A stretch of DNA of 64,000 bases from Lentilactobacillus raoultii (GTDB lineage Bacteria; Bacillota; Bacilli; Lactobacillales; Lactobacillaceae). The stretch is taken from assembly GCF_900411375.1 (NCBI RefSeq), contig NZ_LS422992.1:1-64000 (forward strand), in the 5' to 3' direction. The translations under genes and the position numbers were made by a program. Under the pieces are notes generated by a model. The model did not search any database. It saw nothing but the letters and a program-made list of their open reading frames with translations, and was not told where the DNA came from. Shown here piece by piece: positions 33,745 to 41,387 of the stretch; the stretch's first letter is position 1, and each line of letters starts with the position of its first letter.

Positions 33745-34620
33745 GTGAAATTTACGTGGCAAAAGCAACAAACGGATCCCAAGACAATTAAGAAATTTTT
33801 GAAGCTGCATGGCATCAGTCATCGAATGTATAAAGAAATTAAGACGGCTGGGCAAATTTTAGTGAATCATCAGCCAAGCCAACCAGAAGAATTACTAAAG
33901 GATGGCGATCAGGTGACGGTTGTGTTACCAACGGAAACCAGTGATCCAAATGTGGCAGTCAGTGAGCAGCCAATCAAAGTCGTTTATGAGGATGATAACT
34001 GGCTGGTGGTTGATAAAGAAGCCGGCTTGACGGTTGTACCGGGACCAGCTAATCGCAAAGATACCTTAGTTAATCGGGTGAAGGGATACTTGAAACGTCA
34101 GGGGGCCGTTGATCTGGTACCACATATTATTACCCGCTTGGATCGGTTTACCAGTGGATTGGTGTTGGTTGCCAAGCATCGGCTGGCCAACAGTTTGGCA
34201 AATGACTTATTGGCCAAGAAACAAATTGATAAACGTTATCTGGCGATTGTCAGTGGGACCGGTTTGCCAAGTCACGGCCGTATCCAGAAACCAATTGCCA
34301 AAGATCCAAATGGGTTTGGCCAAATAATCTCAGAGGCTGGTCGGCTTGCGGATACCGAATACTGGGTTAGGCAGCAATTGACTGATCGAACATTAGTCGC
34401 CGTTGTCCTGCATACAGGCAGAACTCATCAAATCCGGGTTCACTTTGCGTCAATTGGCCATCCCCTGTTGGGTGATCACCTTTATCATGGCCCAATGAAC
34501 TTGGGCATTAATCGTCAAGCACTTCACGCGGCAATGTTAGGTTTTGAAGATCCGTTTTCTCATCAGGAAATTAAGCTTGAACTCCCGATGCCAGGGGATA
34601 TGAAGACTGTCTTAGATTAA
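33745..34620 (+). CDS. RluA-family pseudouridine synthase
   Basis: A 291-aa RNA-modifying enzyme. An S4-like N-terminal region (FLKLHGISHRMYKEIKTAGQILVNHQPSQPEELLKDGDQV) precedes the catalytic domain VVYEDDNWLVVDKEAGLTVVPG. The catalytic Asp is about residue 133 in ITRLDRFTSGLVL, followed by GRTHQIRVHFASIGHPLLGDHLY near 228-250. It isomerises uridine in rRNA or tRNA; the target site cannot be inferred. GTG 33745 is preceded by GAGG at 5-6 nt. Confidence 0.9.
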   Translation: MKFTWQKQQTDPKTIKKFLKLHGISHRMYKEIKTAGQILVNHQPSQPEELLKDGDQVTVVLPTETSDPNVAVSEQPIKVVYEDDNWLVVDKEAGLTVVPGPANRKDTLVNRVKGYLKRQGAVDLVPHIITRLDRFTSGLVLVAKHRLANSLANDLLAKKQIDKRYLAIVSGTGLPSHGRIQKPIAKDPNGFGQIISEAGRLADTEYWVRQQLTDRTLVAVVLHTGRTHQIRVHFASIGHPLLGDHLYHGPMNLGINRQALHAAMLGFEDPFSHQEIKLELPMPGDMKTVLD

Positions 34621-34721
34621 AAATTAACTCATCTTGTTCATCACGTAACGTTGTTAGACCAGTGGTTTGGCAGTTTGGCTGAATTAAACATGAGAATTCA
34701 CTAAAATCGTAGGCGTCATGG

Positions 34722-34750
34722 TTGAAGTTTCCCTACCTTCACGTTATGAT
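34722..34750 (+). promoter_or_regulatory. Promoter of the 57-aa gene
   Basis: TTGAAG at 34722-34727, a 17-bp spacer and TATGAT at 34745-34750, 31 bp before the ATG. Confidence 0.65.
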
Positions 34751-34781
34751 AACGGTATCAAATTAAGGAGGAGACTAAGAT

Positions 34782-34955
34782 ATGTCTACCGAAGAGACCG
34801 ATCAGACGGTCAAAAAAATTATTGCAGAATTAGAAAATAACGTTTCCGTGCTTTCGTGGCTAAAGGAAAATCAAAATGATGAGCAGGCTCAAAAGCACAT
34901 CAAAGCCATTAAGGATGCGTTATCCAAAGCAAAGTCTGATTTGATTAAGGCATAG
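34782..34955 (+). CDS. Small acidic helical protein, 57 aa, unknown
   Basis: A short gene with a full set of signals: promoter at 34722-34750, Shine-Dalgarno AAGGAGGAGA at 34765-34774, ATG 34782 and TAG at 34953-34955. The product begins MSTEETDQTVKKIIAELENN and ends KAKSDLIKA. It is charged and predicted helical, with a single Trp about residue 26. There is no membrane segment. I do not recognise it. It stands alone; a weak hairpin (AGGTGAAGG / CCTTCATCT) follows at about 34959-34993. Confidence 0.7.
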   Translation: MSTEETDQTVKKIIAELENNVSVLSWLKENQNDEQAQKHIKAIKDALSKAKSDLIKA

Positions 34956-35108
34956 GCTGAGGTGAAGGTCGCAAGTTTTGGCCCTTCATCTAAATCAAGT
35001 CGATGATCGTGCAGATAAAAGCTATCTTCACTGAAGCCGGTCAATTGATAGTGTTCTGTTTTGGTTAGGCACTCCTTTTCGACTGGTAATTAAAGTAAAC
35101 GATGATAG

Positions 35109-35145
35109 ACGTCTTACTGATATAATATTAGGTAAGGCGTTTTTT
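35109..35145 (+). terminator. Hairpin with T tract before the DUF1003 gene
   Basis: ACGTCTTAC (35109-35117) pairs with GTAAGGCGT (35132-35140) with one G-T pair, followed by a T tract. The loop contains TATAATA, so a promoter function is an alternative. Confidence 0.55.
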
Positions 35146-35189
35146 GTGTTAATTTAGAATTAAAAACTGATGACCAGGGGGGATTCTAC

Positions 35190-35999
35190 ATGACAACCGA
35201 ACAAACAGCAATTTGTTTTATCGATCACCAACGACACATGGTGATTGATGGCCGGTATCTAAAAGATTTGGAGCCGGCAACCAGGAATTTAATCAAGAGT
35301 GACTATCCATCAGCAAAGGTCACGGATTTCATTTGTGATCACGATCTCTTGAAATATCAGTTGATGCGCGTTGACGGCATGGTGAGATCGGATGTTAAAC
35401 AGACTCGAAAAATTAATCGGCGGCTGACTCGAGCTATGCAGAGTGATGACTATGAAATCGTTGATGTTAACAAAAATTTGGAAAAAACACTGACATTTGG
35501 CCAAAAGGTCTCTGATGCCGTAGCCCGGTTTGGTGGTAGTTGGGGATTCATTGGCGTGTTTACGTTTATTTTGATTGCATGGATGTTTGTAAATGGGGCC
35601 GGTCTTTTTGGTATTCGATTCGATCCGTTTCCATTTATTTTGCTCAATCTGGGTCTAAGCTGTATTGCGGCCATTCAAGCACCCATCATCATGATGAGTC
35701 AAAATCGAGCCGCCGATCGCGATCGGATGAATTCGGAAAACGATTATCACGTTAATTTAAAGTCCGAACATGAGTTGCGGATTTTGCATGCAAAATTGGA
35801 TAATCTGACCCAAAATCAGTTACCACATACACTGGAGATTCAAAAATTGGAAATTGAAATTTTAGGCCAGATTCGAAATGAATTAGATGAGCTTCATCGA
35901 GATCAACCTGCTACATTTTCAAATTCACATAAAAATGATGAAAAAGATGAAAAACCGGTTACACAAAGTTCAGCTAAAGATTCAGAAAAATCAAATTAA
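35190..35999 (+). CDS. DUF1003 membrane protein
   Basis: A 269-aa protein. The DUF1003 core is present: KVSDAVARFGGSWGFIGVFTFILIAWMFVN near residues 107-136 is helix one, and DPFPFILLNLGLSCIAAIQAPIIMMSQNRAADRDR near 147-181 is helix two. A charged cytoplasmic region follows (ENDYHVNLKSEHELRILHAKLDNL), ending in a Lys/Asp/Ser-rich tail. Function is unknown. An N-terminal 90 residues (CFIDHQRHMVIDGRYL) is common to the longer members. It stands alone behind GGGGGG-type Shine-Dalgarno sequence. Confidence 0.85.
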   Translation: MTTEQTAICFIDHQRHMVIDGRYLKDLEPATRNLIKSDYPSAKVTDFICDHDLLKYQLMRVDGMVRSDVKQTRKINRRLTRAMQSDDYEIVDVNKNLEKTLTFGQKVSDAVARFGGSWGFIGVFTFILIAWMFVNGAGLFGIRFDPFPFILLNLGLSCIAAIQAPIIMMSQNRAADRDRMNSENDYHVNLKSEHELRILHAKLDNLTQNQLPHTLEIQKLEIEILGQIRNELDELHRDQPATFSNSHKNDEKDEKPVTQSSAKDSEKSN

Positions 36000-36077
36000 A
36001 TATGAGAAATCAATTAGCTGAATGCCGACTTTAAAGGGTAGATTGGTGAAAAGCCAACTTGCTTTGATTCAGTCACT

Positions 36078-36111
36078 TTGACAAAAAAATTCGAATTATG
36101 TAAGATATAAT
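36078..36111 (+). promoter_or_regulatory. Promoter of the GNAT gene
   Basis: TTGACA at 36078-36083 is 17 bp from TAAGAT (36101-36106), which overlaps a better hexamer TATAAT (36106-36111) at 22 bp. Which one is used is unclear. Confidence 0.55.
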
Positions 36112-36164
36112 GTAACAATGTGAAAAGTTTCAATGAAAACGCACTGACATCTAGGAGGATTTTT

Positions 36165-36755
36165 TTGATAACCGTAAGAGAAGCACAGCAGGATGATGCG
36201 GGCCAGATAGCACCGCTCATTGATATTATTTTTGATGAAATGCAACTTGATGAATTAGAAGACGTTCCCGGACCCGGACTCGCGAAGGTCATCACCAGGG
36301 CTTATCAGACGAAGACGTACCTTTCTGATAAAGCATCCACGGTGGTGGCCGAGGCCGATGGTCAAGTTGTTGGGGTGGTCTTTGGTTATCCCAGCGAAAA
36401 TGAGGACGACATTAACAAGGTGCTAATTAATTTATCAAAGCAAAGTGCCGATTTTAAACAACCCTATATTCCCGATTCTGAGACCAATACTGATGAATGG
36501 TATTTGGATTCGATTGCTGTTGACCCTGATTATCAGGGCCACGGTATTGGCAGCAAATTACTGGCGGCCGTTCCTCGAATGGCGTTAAATGATGGTAAGT
36601 CTGTCATTGGGTTGAATGTTGATTTGGAAAATCCCGATGCCGAAAAACTATATACTAGAAAAGGATTCCAAACGGTCGGTTCACAAATGATTGGTGATCA
36701 TTGGTATCATCACATGCAAAAGCCGGCTAAGGATCCAAGTTTAATTTCGATTTAA
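36165..36755 (+). CDS. GNAT-family N-acetyltransferase
   Basis: A 196-aa acetyltransferase with the acetyl-CoA binding motif VDPDYQGHGIGSKLLAAVP near residues 123-141, and the following GLNVDLENPDAEKLYTRKGFQ near 149-169. Substrate unknown (small molecule or protein amine). The longest frame starts at a GTG (36120), but AGGAGG at 36153-36158 is 6 nt before TTG 36165, giving MITVREAQQDDAGQI, the normal GNAT start. Confidence 0.87.
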   Translation: MITVREAQQDDAGQIAPLIDIIFDEMQLDELEDVPGPGLAKVITRAYQTKTYLSDKASTVVAEADGQVVGVVFGYPSENEDDINKVLINLSKQSADFKQPYIPDSETNTDEWYLDSIAVDPDYQGHGIGSKLLAAVPRMALNDGKSVIGLNVDLENPDAEKLYTRKGFQTVGSQMIGDHWYHHMQKPAKDPSLISI

Positions 36756-36816
36756 ACTTATTAAACCTATTTTGAAATTTGGGCAGCTGAGATGGCTGCT
36801 CTTTTTTAAAATAAGT

Positions 36817-36889
36817 TGTCATATATAGTTGACATCATTTGGCAAAGTGATAATATTAGAAATGTAAAAAATGTCATGTATAAATGACA
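36817..36889 (+). promoter_or_regulatory. XRE/DUF3278 promoter with tandem operators
   Basis: TTGACA (36829-36834), a 16-bp spacer and an extended -10 TGATAATAT (TAATAT 36851-36856). Two repeats of the form TGTCA-N8-TGACA flank it: 36817-36834 over the -35 box and 36872-36889 downstream of the start site. Their spacing of 55 bp is about five helical turns. Confidence 0.8.
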
Positions 36890-36937
36890 TTTGCTAAAAG
36901 AGCAATGTTGAAGCTTGTATAAGGAGGGTCTTAATTT

Positions 36938-37141
36938 GTGAATCGAGTAAGGGAGTACCGCAAACGTCAAAAGTTATCGCAGTTTAGCCTGGCAGAAAAG
37001 GTTGGTGTTGCCAGGCAGACCATTAACTTAATTGAAAATGATAAATATAACCCGTCACTAAATTTATGTATTGGAATTGCTAAAATTTTAGGAACGGATT
37101 TGAACACGTTATTTTGGGAGGATGAGCATGATGAAGGATAA
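36938..37141 (+). CDS. XRE-family (Cro/CI-like) regulator
   Basis: A 67-aa single-domain HTH protein: REYRKRQKLSQFSLAEKVGVARQTINLIENDKYNPSLNLCIGIAKILGTDLNTLF, of which the recognition helix is around VARQTINLIEND. This is the short, YozG/Cro-like class. GTG 36938 follows AAGGAGGG. Its 3' end overlaps the next gene, a membrane DUF3278 protein, by about 14 nt. Two TGTCA-N8-TGACA operators in front imply autoregulation of the pair. Confidence 0.9.
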   Translation: MNRVREYRKRQKLSQFSLAEKVGVARQTINLIENDKYNPSLNLCIGIAKILGTDLNTLFWEDEHDEG

Positions 37142-37664
37142 AGAAACAATTAGTACGAAGTTAATTAAGCATTTTTATGGAATTGCTGGCCCATTGGATG
37201 AGCACGCACGACAGGAAGTAAATCGGATTGGTAATAATGCTTATTTGATGTTACTAGGGTACGTATCACTCTCAACCTTGGTTGCTTGTTTTTTGGCAAT
37301 CCGACAGCCAATAACTGCTTTCGAATTTTTAATTGCCAGCAATCTGTTTGTTCCGATTGTTTTAATTAATAGTTATGTCGGGATTTCAGTTTACCGACTT
37401 CATTTAGTTGATCGTGAAGTATCTGTTCAAAATTATGGTAAATCGATTCAAAAAAGCATCATTCGAGCAATTGGACGTGCAGTTTATTTTGGAATCACGA
37501 TGTTTATATTTATGGGGGTTGTTGACTGGTTAGTTGATGGGACAAAGTTGATTAACTTTTTTACTTCAGGTAATAAGGTCATTAAGTATGCATTTATTGG
37601 GATTTTATATGGTGGCTTAATGCTAATTTATGATATCCGGCGGACCAAAAAATATCATGAATGA
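37128..37664 (+). CDS. DUF3278-like membrane protein paired with XRE regulator
   Basis: About 178 aa with four hydrophobic segments (near residues 38-58, 62-84, 119-143, 150-167). The N-terminal TKLIKHFYGIAGPLDEHARQEVNRIGNNAY resembles DUF3278 proteins of lactobacilli, recalled rather than searched. GGGAGG at 37116-37121 allows ATG 37128 (6 nt) or 37131 (9 nt); the ATG at 37122 touches the ribosome site. It is translationally coupled to the XRE gene. Function unknown; it could be the effector or the sensor of the pair. Confidence 0.72.
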   Translation: MMKDKETISTKLIKHFYGIAGPLDEHARQEVNRIGNNAYLMLLGYVSLSTLVACFLAIRQPITAFEFLIASNLFVPIVLINSYVGISVYRLHLVDREVSVQNYGKSIQKSIIRAIGRAVYFGITMFIFMGVVDWLVDGTKLINFFTSGNKVIKYAFIGILYGGLMLIYDIRRTKKYHE

Positions 37665-37772
37665 GTAGTGTTGCTTTATCAACGCATTTCGTGGTGATGG
37701 CCAGTACTGAACTTGAACAGCCGCAACTTCTGGTCTATACTTGATAGACTCATATCGAAAGGAAGGCTTGCC

Positions 37773-40055
37773 ATGTCTGAAAAGGATCTTTTCGCTGACG
37801 GTGAAATTACGGTTCACGGCGCTCGGCAAAATAATTTGAAGGGACTTGATTTGCGAATCCCTAAAAAGCGAACCACGGTTTTTGTTGGGCTTTCCGGTGC
37901 CGGCAAATCGTCGCTGGTTTTTGACACGATTGCGGCTCAGTCACGTCGAGAACTTAATGAAACTTTTCCGAGTTTTACCCAGCAGTACTTGCCAAAATAT
38001 GGTCAACCCGCTGTTCAGTCAATCGATCATTTACCGGTCGCAATTGTGATTGAACAGAAAAAGATTGGGCAGAATGCCCGTTCAACGGTTGCAACATATA
38101 CTGGAATTTATTCATTGTTGCGACTGCTTTTTTCACGAATCGGCAAGCCATTTATTGGCTATTCTGATACCTTTTCATTCAATATGCCACAGGGTATGTG
38201 TCAGACTTGTCAGGGATTGGGATACGTTGACGAAATTGATGAATCGGCACTGGTTGATAAAAACAAGTCGCTCAATCAAGGGGCCATTACCTTTGTCAGC
38301 TTTGGTGTGAATACTTGGCGTTGGCGGCGTTATGCAGACAGCGGTCTTTTTGACAACGATAAGCCTCTAAAGGATTATTCGCCAAAGGAATGGGAATTGT
38401 TAATGCATGCGCCTCAGCAGCAATTACATCATGCACCGGCGGCTTGGCATAAGACCGCGTTATATGAAGGAATTGTTCCGAGAATTCGTCGGTCAATTTT
38501 ACATAAGGCCGAAGCTAAACATCACCGTGCTGAAATTGCCAAAGTGGTGACTCATAAAGCCTGTCCTGATTGTCACGGTACCCGATTAAATGCTCGGGTT
38601 CGATCCAATCACATCAATGGTCAAAACATTGCGGACGTTTGTGCAATGACCTTGGCGGAGGTCGTTCGATTTCTGGCGGCTATTAAAGTCCCGTTGGCGG
38701 CATCAATTATTCGGGAATTAACAACAATGCTGAACTCGTTGATTAACATTGGGCTGGGGTATCTATCGCTAAATCGGGGTACCAATAGTCTTTCCGGCGG
38801 TGAAGCCCAACGAATCAAAATTGCTAAATACTTAAATAGCTCACTGACGGATCTGGTCTACATTTTGGATGAGCCAAGTGTTGGGTTACATCCCCACGAT
38901 ATTCGATTGGTCAAACAAGCCCTTCGACAGTTACAAGCTAGAGGAAATACGGTCTTAATTGTCGAACACAACCCGTTGATGATGAGTGGCGCCGATTATG
39001 CCGTTGAAATTGGTCCGGTTGCCGGAAACGGTGGCGGCCAAATTACGTTTGAAGGATCGTTTGATGCCTTACTCAAGTCCGATACACTGACCGGCCGGTT
39101 CTTACGGCAACCTTATCAATTTAAGACACCGCGAAAAACTGCTCAGGGATTTCTTGAACGCCGGCACATTCAAGAAAACAATTTAAAAGATGTCACGGTT
39201 AAAATACCGCTGGGTGTGATGACGGTCTTCACCGGAGTTGCCGGTTCCGGTAAGAGTTCGCTGGCACGGTCACTAATGAATTCAATTGAGACGCCGATCA
39301 TCAATTTGAATCAACGGGCGGCAAGCGTTAATTTGCGTTCAACCCCGTTGACCTACTTGGGAATTTTTGATAAAATTCGTCAGCGGTTTGCAAAAGCCAA
39401 TCATGTTTCCAGTAGTCTTTTCAGTTACAATGGGAAAGGTGCCTGCCCGACGTGTAAGGGCAAGGGCGTCACGATCACCAATATGGCCTTTATGGATCCG
39501 GTTGTGCAAACCTGTGAGGCCTGTCACGGTCGCCGATATAGTCCTGAAGCGCTGGCTTACCGATATCTCGGTAAAACGATTGCGGACGTCTTGGAAATGA
39601 GTGTGGATCAGGCCAGTAAATTATTTGCCAATGATGACGCAATTGGGCCTCGCATTCATGATCTGCAGCGAGTTGGTTTGGGTTATCTCAAATTGAATCA
39701 GTCGCTGACCACTTTATCTGGTGGTGAATTGCAACGACTTTCGTTGGCAACTCAGTTAAACGGCCAGGGGAATTTAATCTTTTTGGATGAACCGACTGCC
39801 GGGTTGCACATGCAGGATATTCAGCAACTCTTACGCCTATTCAATGAGTTGGTTGATCAAGGAAATACCTTAATTTTGATTGAACATAATTTGACCGTTA
39901 TGACACAGGCGGACTGGTTGGTTGATGTTGGCCCGGATGCCGGCCGCTACGGTGGTCAAATTCTGTATCAGGGACTGCCAACCGGTATTTTAAATCAGCG
40001 GGCTTCTTACACCGGCGTTGCGTTAAAACGGGTTTTGGCTGGCCATGCCAAGTAG
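37773..40055 (+). CDS. UvrA-like ABC ATPase (class II UvrA / drug-resistance type)
   Basis: A 760-aa soluble protein with two ABC ATPase halves. Walker A1 is GLSGAGKSSL near residues 39-48, signature 1 LSGGEAQRIKIA near 339, Walker B1 VYILDEPSVGLHPHD; Walker A2 GVAGSGKSSL near 488, signature 2 LSGGELQRLSLA near 650, Walker B2 LIFLDEPTAGLHMQD. Zinc-module cysteines are kept (CQTCQGLGY, CPDCHGTRL, CPTCKGKGV, CEACHGRRY). It is shorter than housekeeping UvrA (about 940 aa), consistent with the UvrA2/DrrC-like class lacking the UvrB-interacting region. No uvrB is adjacent. The longest frame starts at 37713, but GGAAGG before ATG 37773 fixes the start. Confidence 0.87.
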   Translation: MSEKDLFADGEITVHGARQNNLKGLDLRIPKKRTTVFVGLSGAGKSSLVFDTIAAQSRRELNETFPSFTQQYLPKYGQPAVQSIDHLPVAIVIEQKKIGQNARSTVATYTGIYSLLRLLFSRIGKPFIGYSDTFSFNMPQGMCQTCQGLGYVDEIDESALVDKNKSLNQGAITFVSFGVNTWRWRRYADSGLFDNDKPLKDYSPKEWELLMHAPQQQLHHAPAAWHKTALYEGIVPRIRRSILHKAEAKHHRAEIAKVVTHKACPDCHGTRLNARVRSNHINGQNIADVCAMTLAEVVRFLAAIKVPLAASIIRELTTMLNSLINIGLGYLSLNRGTNSLSGGEAQRIKIAKYLNSSLTDLVYILDEPSVGLHPHDIRLVKQALRQLQARGNTVLIVEHNPLMMSGADYAVEIGPVAGNGGGQITFEGSFDALLKSDTLTGRFLRQPYQFKTPRKTAQGFLERRHIQENNLKDVTVKIPLGVMTVFTGVAGSGKSSLARSLMNSIETPIINLNQRAASVNLRSTPLTYLGIFDKIRQRFAKANHVSSSLFSYNGKGACPTCKGKGVTITNMAFMDPVVQTCEACHGRRYSPEALAYRYLGKTIADVLEMSVDQASKLFANDDAIGPRIHDLQRVGLGYLKLNQSLTTLSGGELQRLSLATQLNGQGNLIFLDEPTAGLHMQDIQQLLRLFNELVDQGNTLILIEHNLTVMTQADWLVDVGPDAGRYGGQILYQGLPTGILNQRASYTGVALKRVLAGHAK

Positions 40056-40075
40056 AAGAATGGAGATTGATTAGC

Positions 40076-40219
40076 GTGAAAAAGAATACGGCCAATACAA
40101 TTATCAGTGTTGCAGCAATTGCGGCCAACACGGCCATCGTGATTATTTCTGCCGCTCTGCTATCCGAGCGAACAGTAGATGGCAAACACCACCGTCATCA
40201 CCACCACCACAGCCGTTAA
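40076..40219 (+). CDS. Putative 47-aa membrane peptide with His-rich tail
   Basis: A short frame follows 20 nt after the UvrA-like gene: GTG 40076 to TAA 40217-40219. GGAG at 40062-40065 is 10 nt upstream. The product has a basic start (MKKNTANT), a hydrophobic Ala/Ile stretch of about 20 residues forming one membrane helix, and the C-terminus KHHRHHHHHSR. The histidine cluster could bind Zn, Ni or Co ions. Not recognised. Coding status is uncertain, as it rests on size, position and composition. Confidence 0.5.
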   Translation: MKKNTANTIISVAAIAANTAIVIISAALLSERTVDGKHHRHHHHHSR

Positions 40220-40243
40220 TACGGCGCGAAAAGAGGAAAGCAA

Positions 40244-40642
40244 ATGAAAGATAATATTAAATTAGGCGACCCGGTTTTTGACAAAATGTTATTTGTTCTT
40301 GATCGGCCGGTCACTGAAGAAAATCATCGTGACTATCGCTTCGAAAATGAAGAATTACTTCAGATCAGTGATGGCATTTGGGCGATGCCGGCCTACATGA
40401 AGGAAAATGACGAATTCAGTTTATTTTTCATCATTACGCAGATCGATGATGGCCAAACGGTTTTGGCCTTTTCAACCGGTGAAAAAGCTGGGGAGGATTT
40501 TTCACTAAGCAATCCGATTGTGACAGGCAAAGGGCTTAATTTGTTAATGGCGCACGATCAGGATCGAGCGGCTTCAATTTTACATTTTATTAATCAAATC
40601 TCCAAAGCGGCTGAAGGTAACTGGCGCATGGTCGAAGACTAG
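40244..40642 (+). CDS. Conserved-looking hypothetical protein, 132 aa
   Basis: ATG 40244 has a good Shine-Dalgarno GAGGAAAG. The product is acidic and soluble, with an alpha/beta appearance: MLFVLDRPVTEENHRDYRF, then FSLFFIITQIDDGQTVLAFSTGEKAG near residues 62-88, and a C-terminal helical part with GKGLNLLMAHDQDRAASILHFINQI. It vaguely resembles SseB-like domains, but I cannot support that. It follows the His-tailed peptide by 24 nt and may be in the UvrA-like operon. Confidence 0.65.
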   Translation: MKDNIKLGDPVFDKMLFVLDRPVTEENHRDYRFENEELLQISDGIWAMPAYMKENDEFSLFFIITQIDDGQTVLAFSTGEKAGEDFSLSNPIVTGKGLNLLMAHDQDRAASILHFINQISKAAEGNWRMVED

Positions 40643-40773
40643 GTAATCGCACGGGTTGAGTTAAGCAGACTGGTTCATTTAAAAACGGAGTTTACCGGGT
40701 GATTCGAAACCGGTTGCAATTATCGAAAAACCTGTTAAACTAGTCTTAAATTTTGAAATTCTCGAGGTAAGTT

Positions 40774-40995
40774 ATGAAACTTTCATTAGCTGATGCCGCA
40801 AAACAATTTAACGTGACGCCTGATGTAATTGCTGATTATATTGCTGAAGGATTGGTTCCGAGCAAGACAGCTTTAGCTGAAGGGATGACGTTGGACGATC
40901 GTGACCGCTACTGGGTAGAGATGGTCCATTGTTTTATTGAAAACGGCTCTTCAATTCAAGAAATTAAGCAACTCATGAAGCATTGTCAACTTTAA
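40774..40995 (+). CDS. Small MerR-like HTH protein
   Basis: A 73-aa protein, MKLSLADAAKQFNVTPDVIADYIAEGLVP followed by DRDRYWVEMVHCFIENGSSIQEIKQLMKHC. This is the HTH part of a MerR-type regulator without a ligand domain. Its start is preceded by CGAGGTAAGTT. It may bind DNA as a dimer. It stands just upstream of the structured RNA at 41.07 kb, but no clear link is visible. Confidence 0.7.
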   Translation: MKLSLADAAKQFNVTPDVIADYIAEGLVPSKTALAEGMTLDDRDRYWVEMVHCFIENGSSIQEIKQLMKHCQL

Positions 40996-41031
40996 GTAAT
41001 TGGTTTAAGGCAATTTGATTAAACAAAACAA

Positions 41032-41060
41032 TTGTCTAATCCCTGAAACGATGATATTCT
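41032..41060 (+). promoter_or_regulatory. Promoter of the 6S-like RNA
   Basis: TTGTCT at 41032-41037, a 17-bp spacer and TATTCT at 41055-41060. Position +1 at seven bases downstream falls exactly on the first G of the closing stem (41067). Confidence 0.7.
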
Positions 41061-41066
41061 GAATTT

Positions 41067-41262
41067 GGGGAAGTCGACATTCTTTTTTGTCGTTAATTAG
41101 ATTCTCGTTTGTATTGGATGTTAGATTACGCAGGTAAGATGACAACAAAGAGTTCCATCGTGCGATTAAGCACTTTGAGTATCCAATAGTAAAATTGGAT
41201 CAGTCTTCGGGTATAAACGATTTAAGATTTAGTTAAAACCAACGAGGATGTCGATCTTCCCC
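41067..41262 (+). ncRNA. ssrS: Structured RNA, candidate 6S RNA
   Basis: About 196 nt without a gene. The ends close on each other: GGGGAAG-TCGACAT at 41067-41080 pairs with ATGTCGA-T-CTTCCCC at 41248-41262. Further in, AATTAGATT pairs with GATTTAGTT, and CGTTTGTA with TATAAACG. A central bubble carries on its 3' strand a perfect hairpin ATCCAAT-AGTAAA-ATTGGAT, and the tip holds CAAAG/CTTTG and GTGC/GCAC stems. A rod of this length with a central bubble and 3'-strand hairpin is the hallmark of 6S RNA, which binds housekeeping RNA polymerase. Alternative: an unknown riboswitch for the downstream CDF gene. Confidence 0.6.
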
Positions 41263-41268
41263 AGATGG

Positions 41269-41300
41269 CCGCTGATGGGTGTTTCCTGTCAGCGGTTTTT
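41269..41300 (+). terminator. Terminator after the 6S-like RNA
   Basis: CCGCTGA and TCAGCGG form a 7-bp stem followed by TTTTT at 41296-41300, seven nt after the closing stem of the RNA. Confidence 0.8.
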
Positions 41301-41341
41301 GTATACCTAAAAATATTGTTTTGAAGGATGGAATTTTTGAG

Positions 41342-41353
41342 TGACAAATGTCA
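41342..41353. promoter_or_regulatory. Palindrome upstream of the CDF gene
   Basis: TGACA-AA-TGTCA is a perfect 12-bp palindrome 34 bp before the preferred ATG at 41388. It could be a metalloregulator operator. If translation starts at the earlier TTG (41337) it would be inside the coding region. Confidence 0.4.
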
Positions 41354-41387
41354 TAATAAAAGACATAGATTGGAGTGGTTGATTAAA

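Noticed and set aside
36014-36295. 93-aa minus-strand frame across the GNAT start
   Set aside because: Overlaps a well-supported gene with its own promoter and ribosome site.
40996-41327. Manganese (yybP-ykoY) or NiCo riboswitch before the CDF gene
   Set aside because: The conserved loop sequences of these classes, as far as I recall them, are absent; the rod-like fold fits 6S RNA better.
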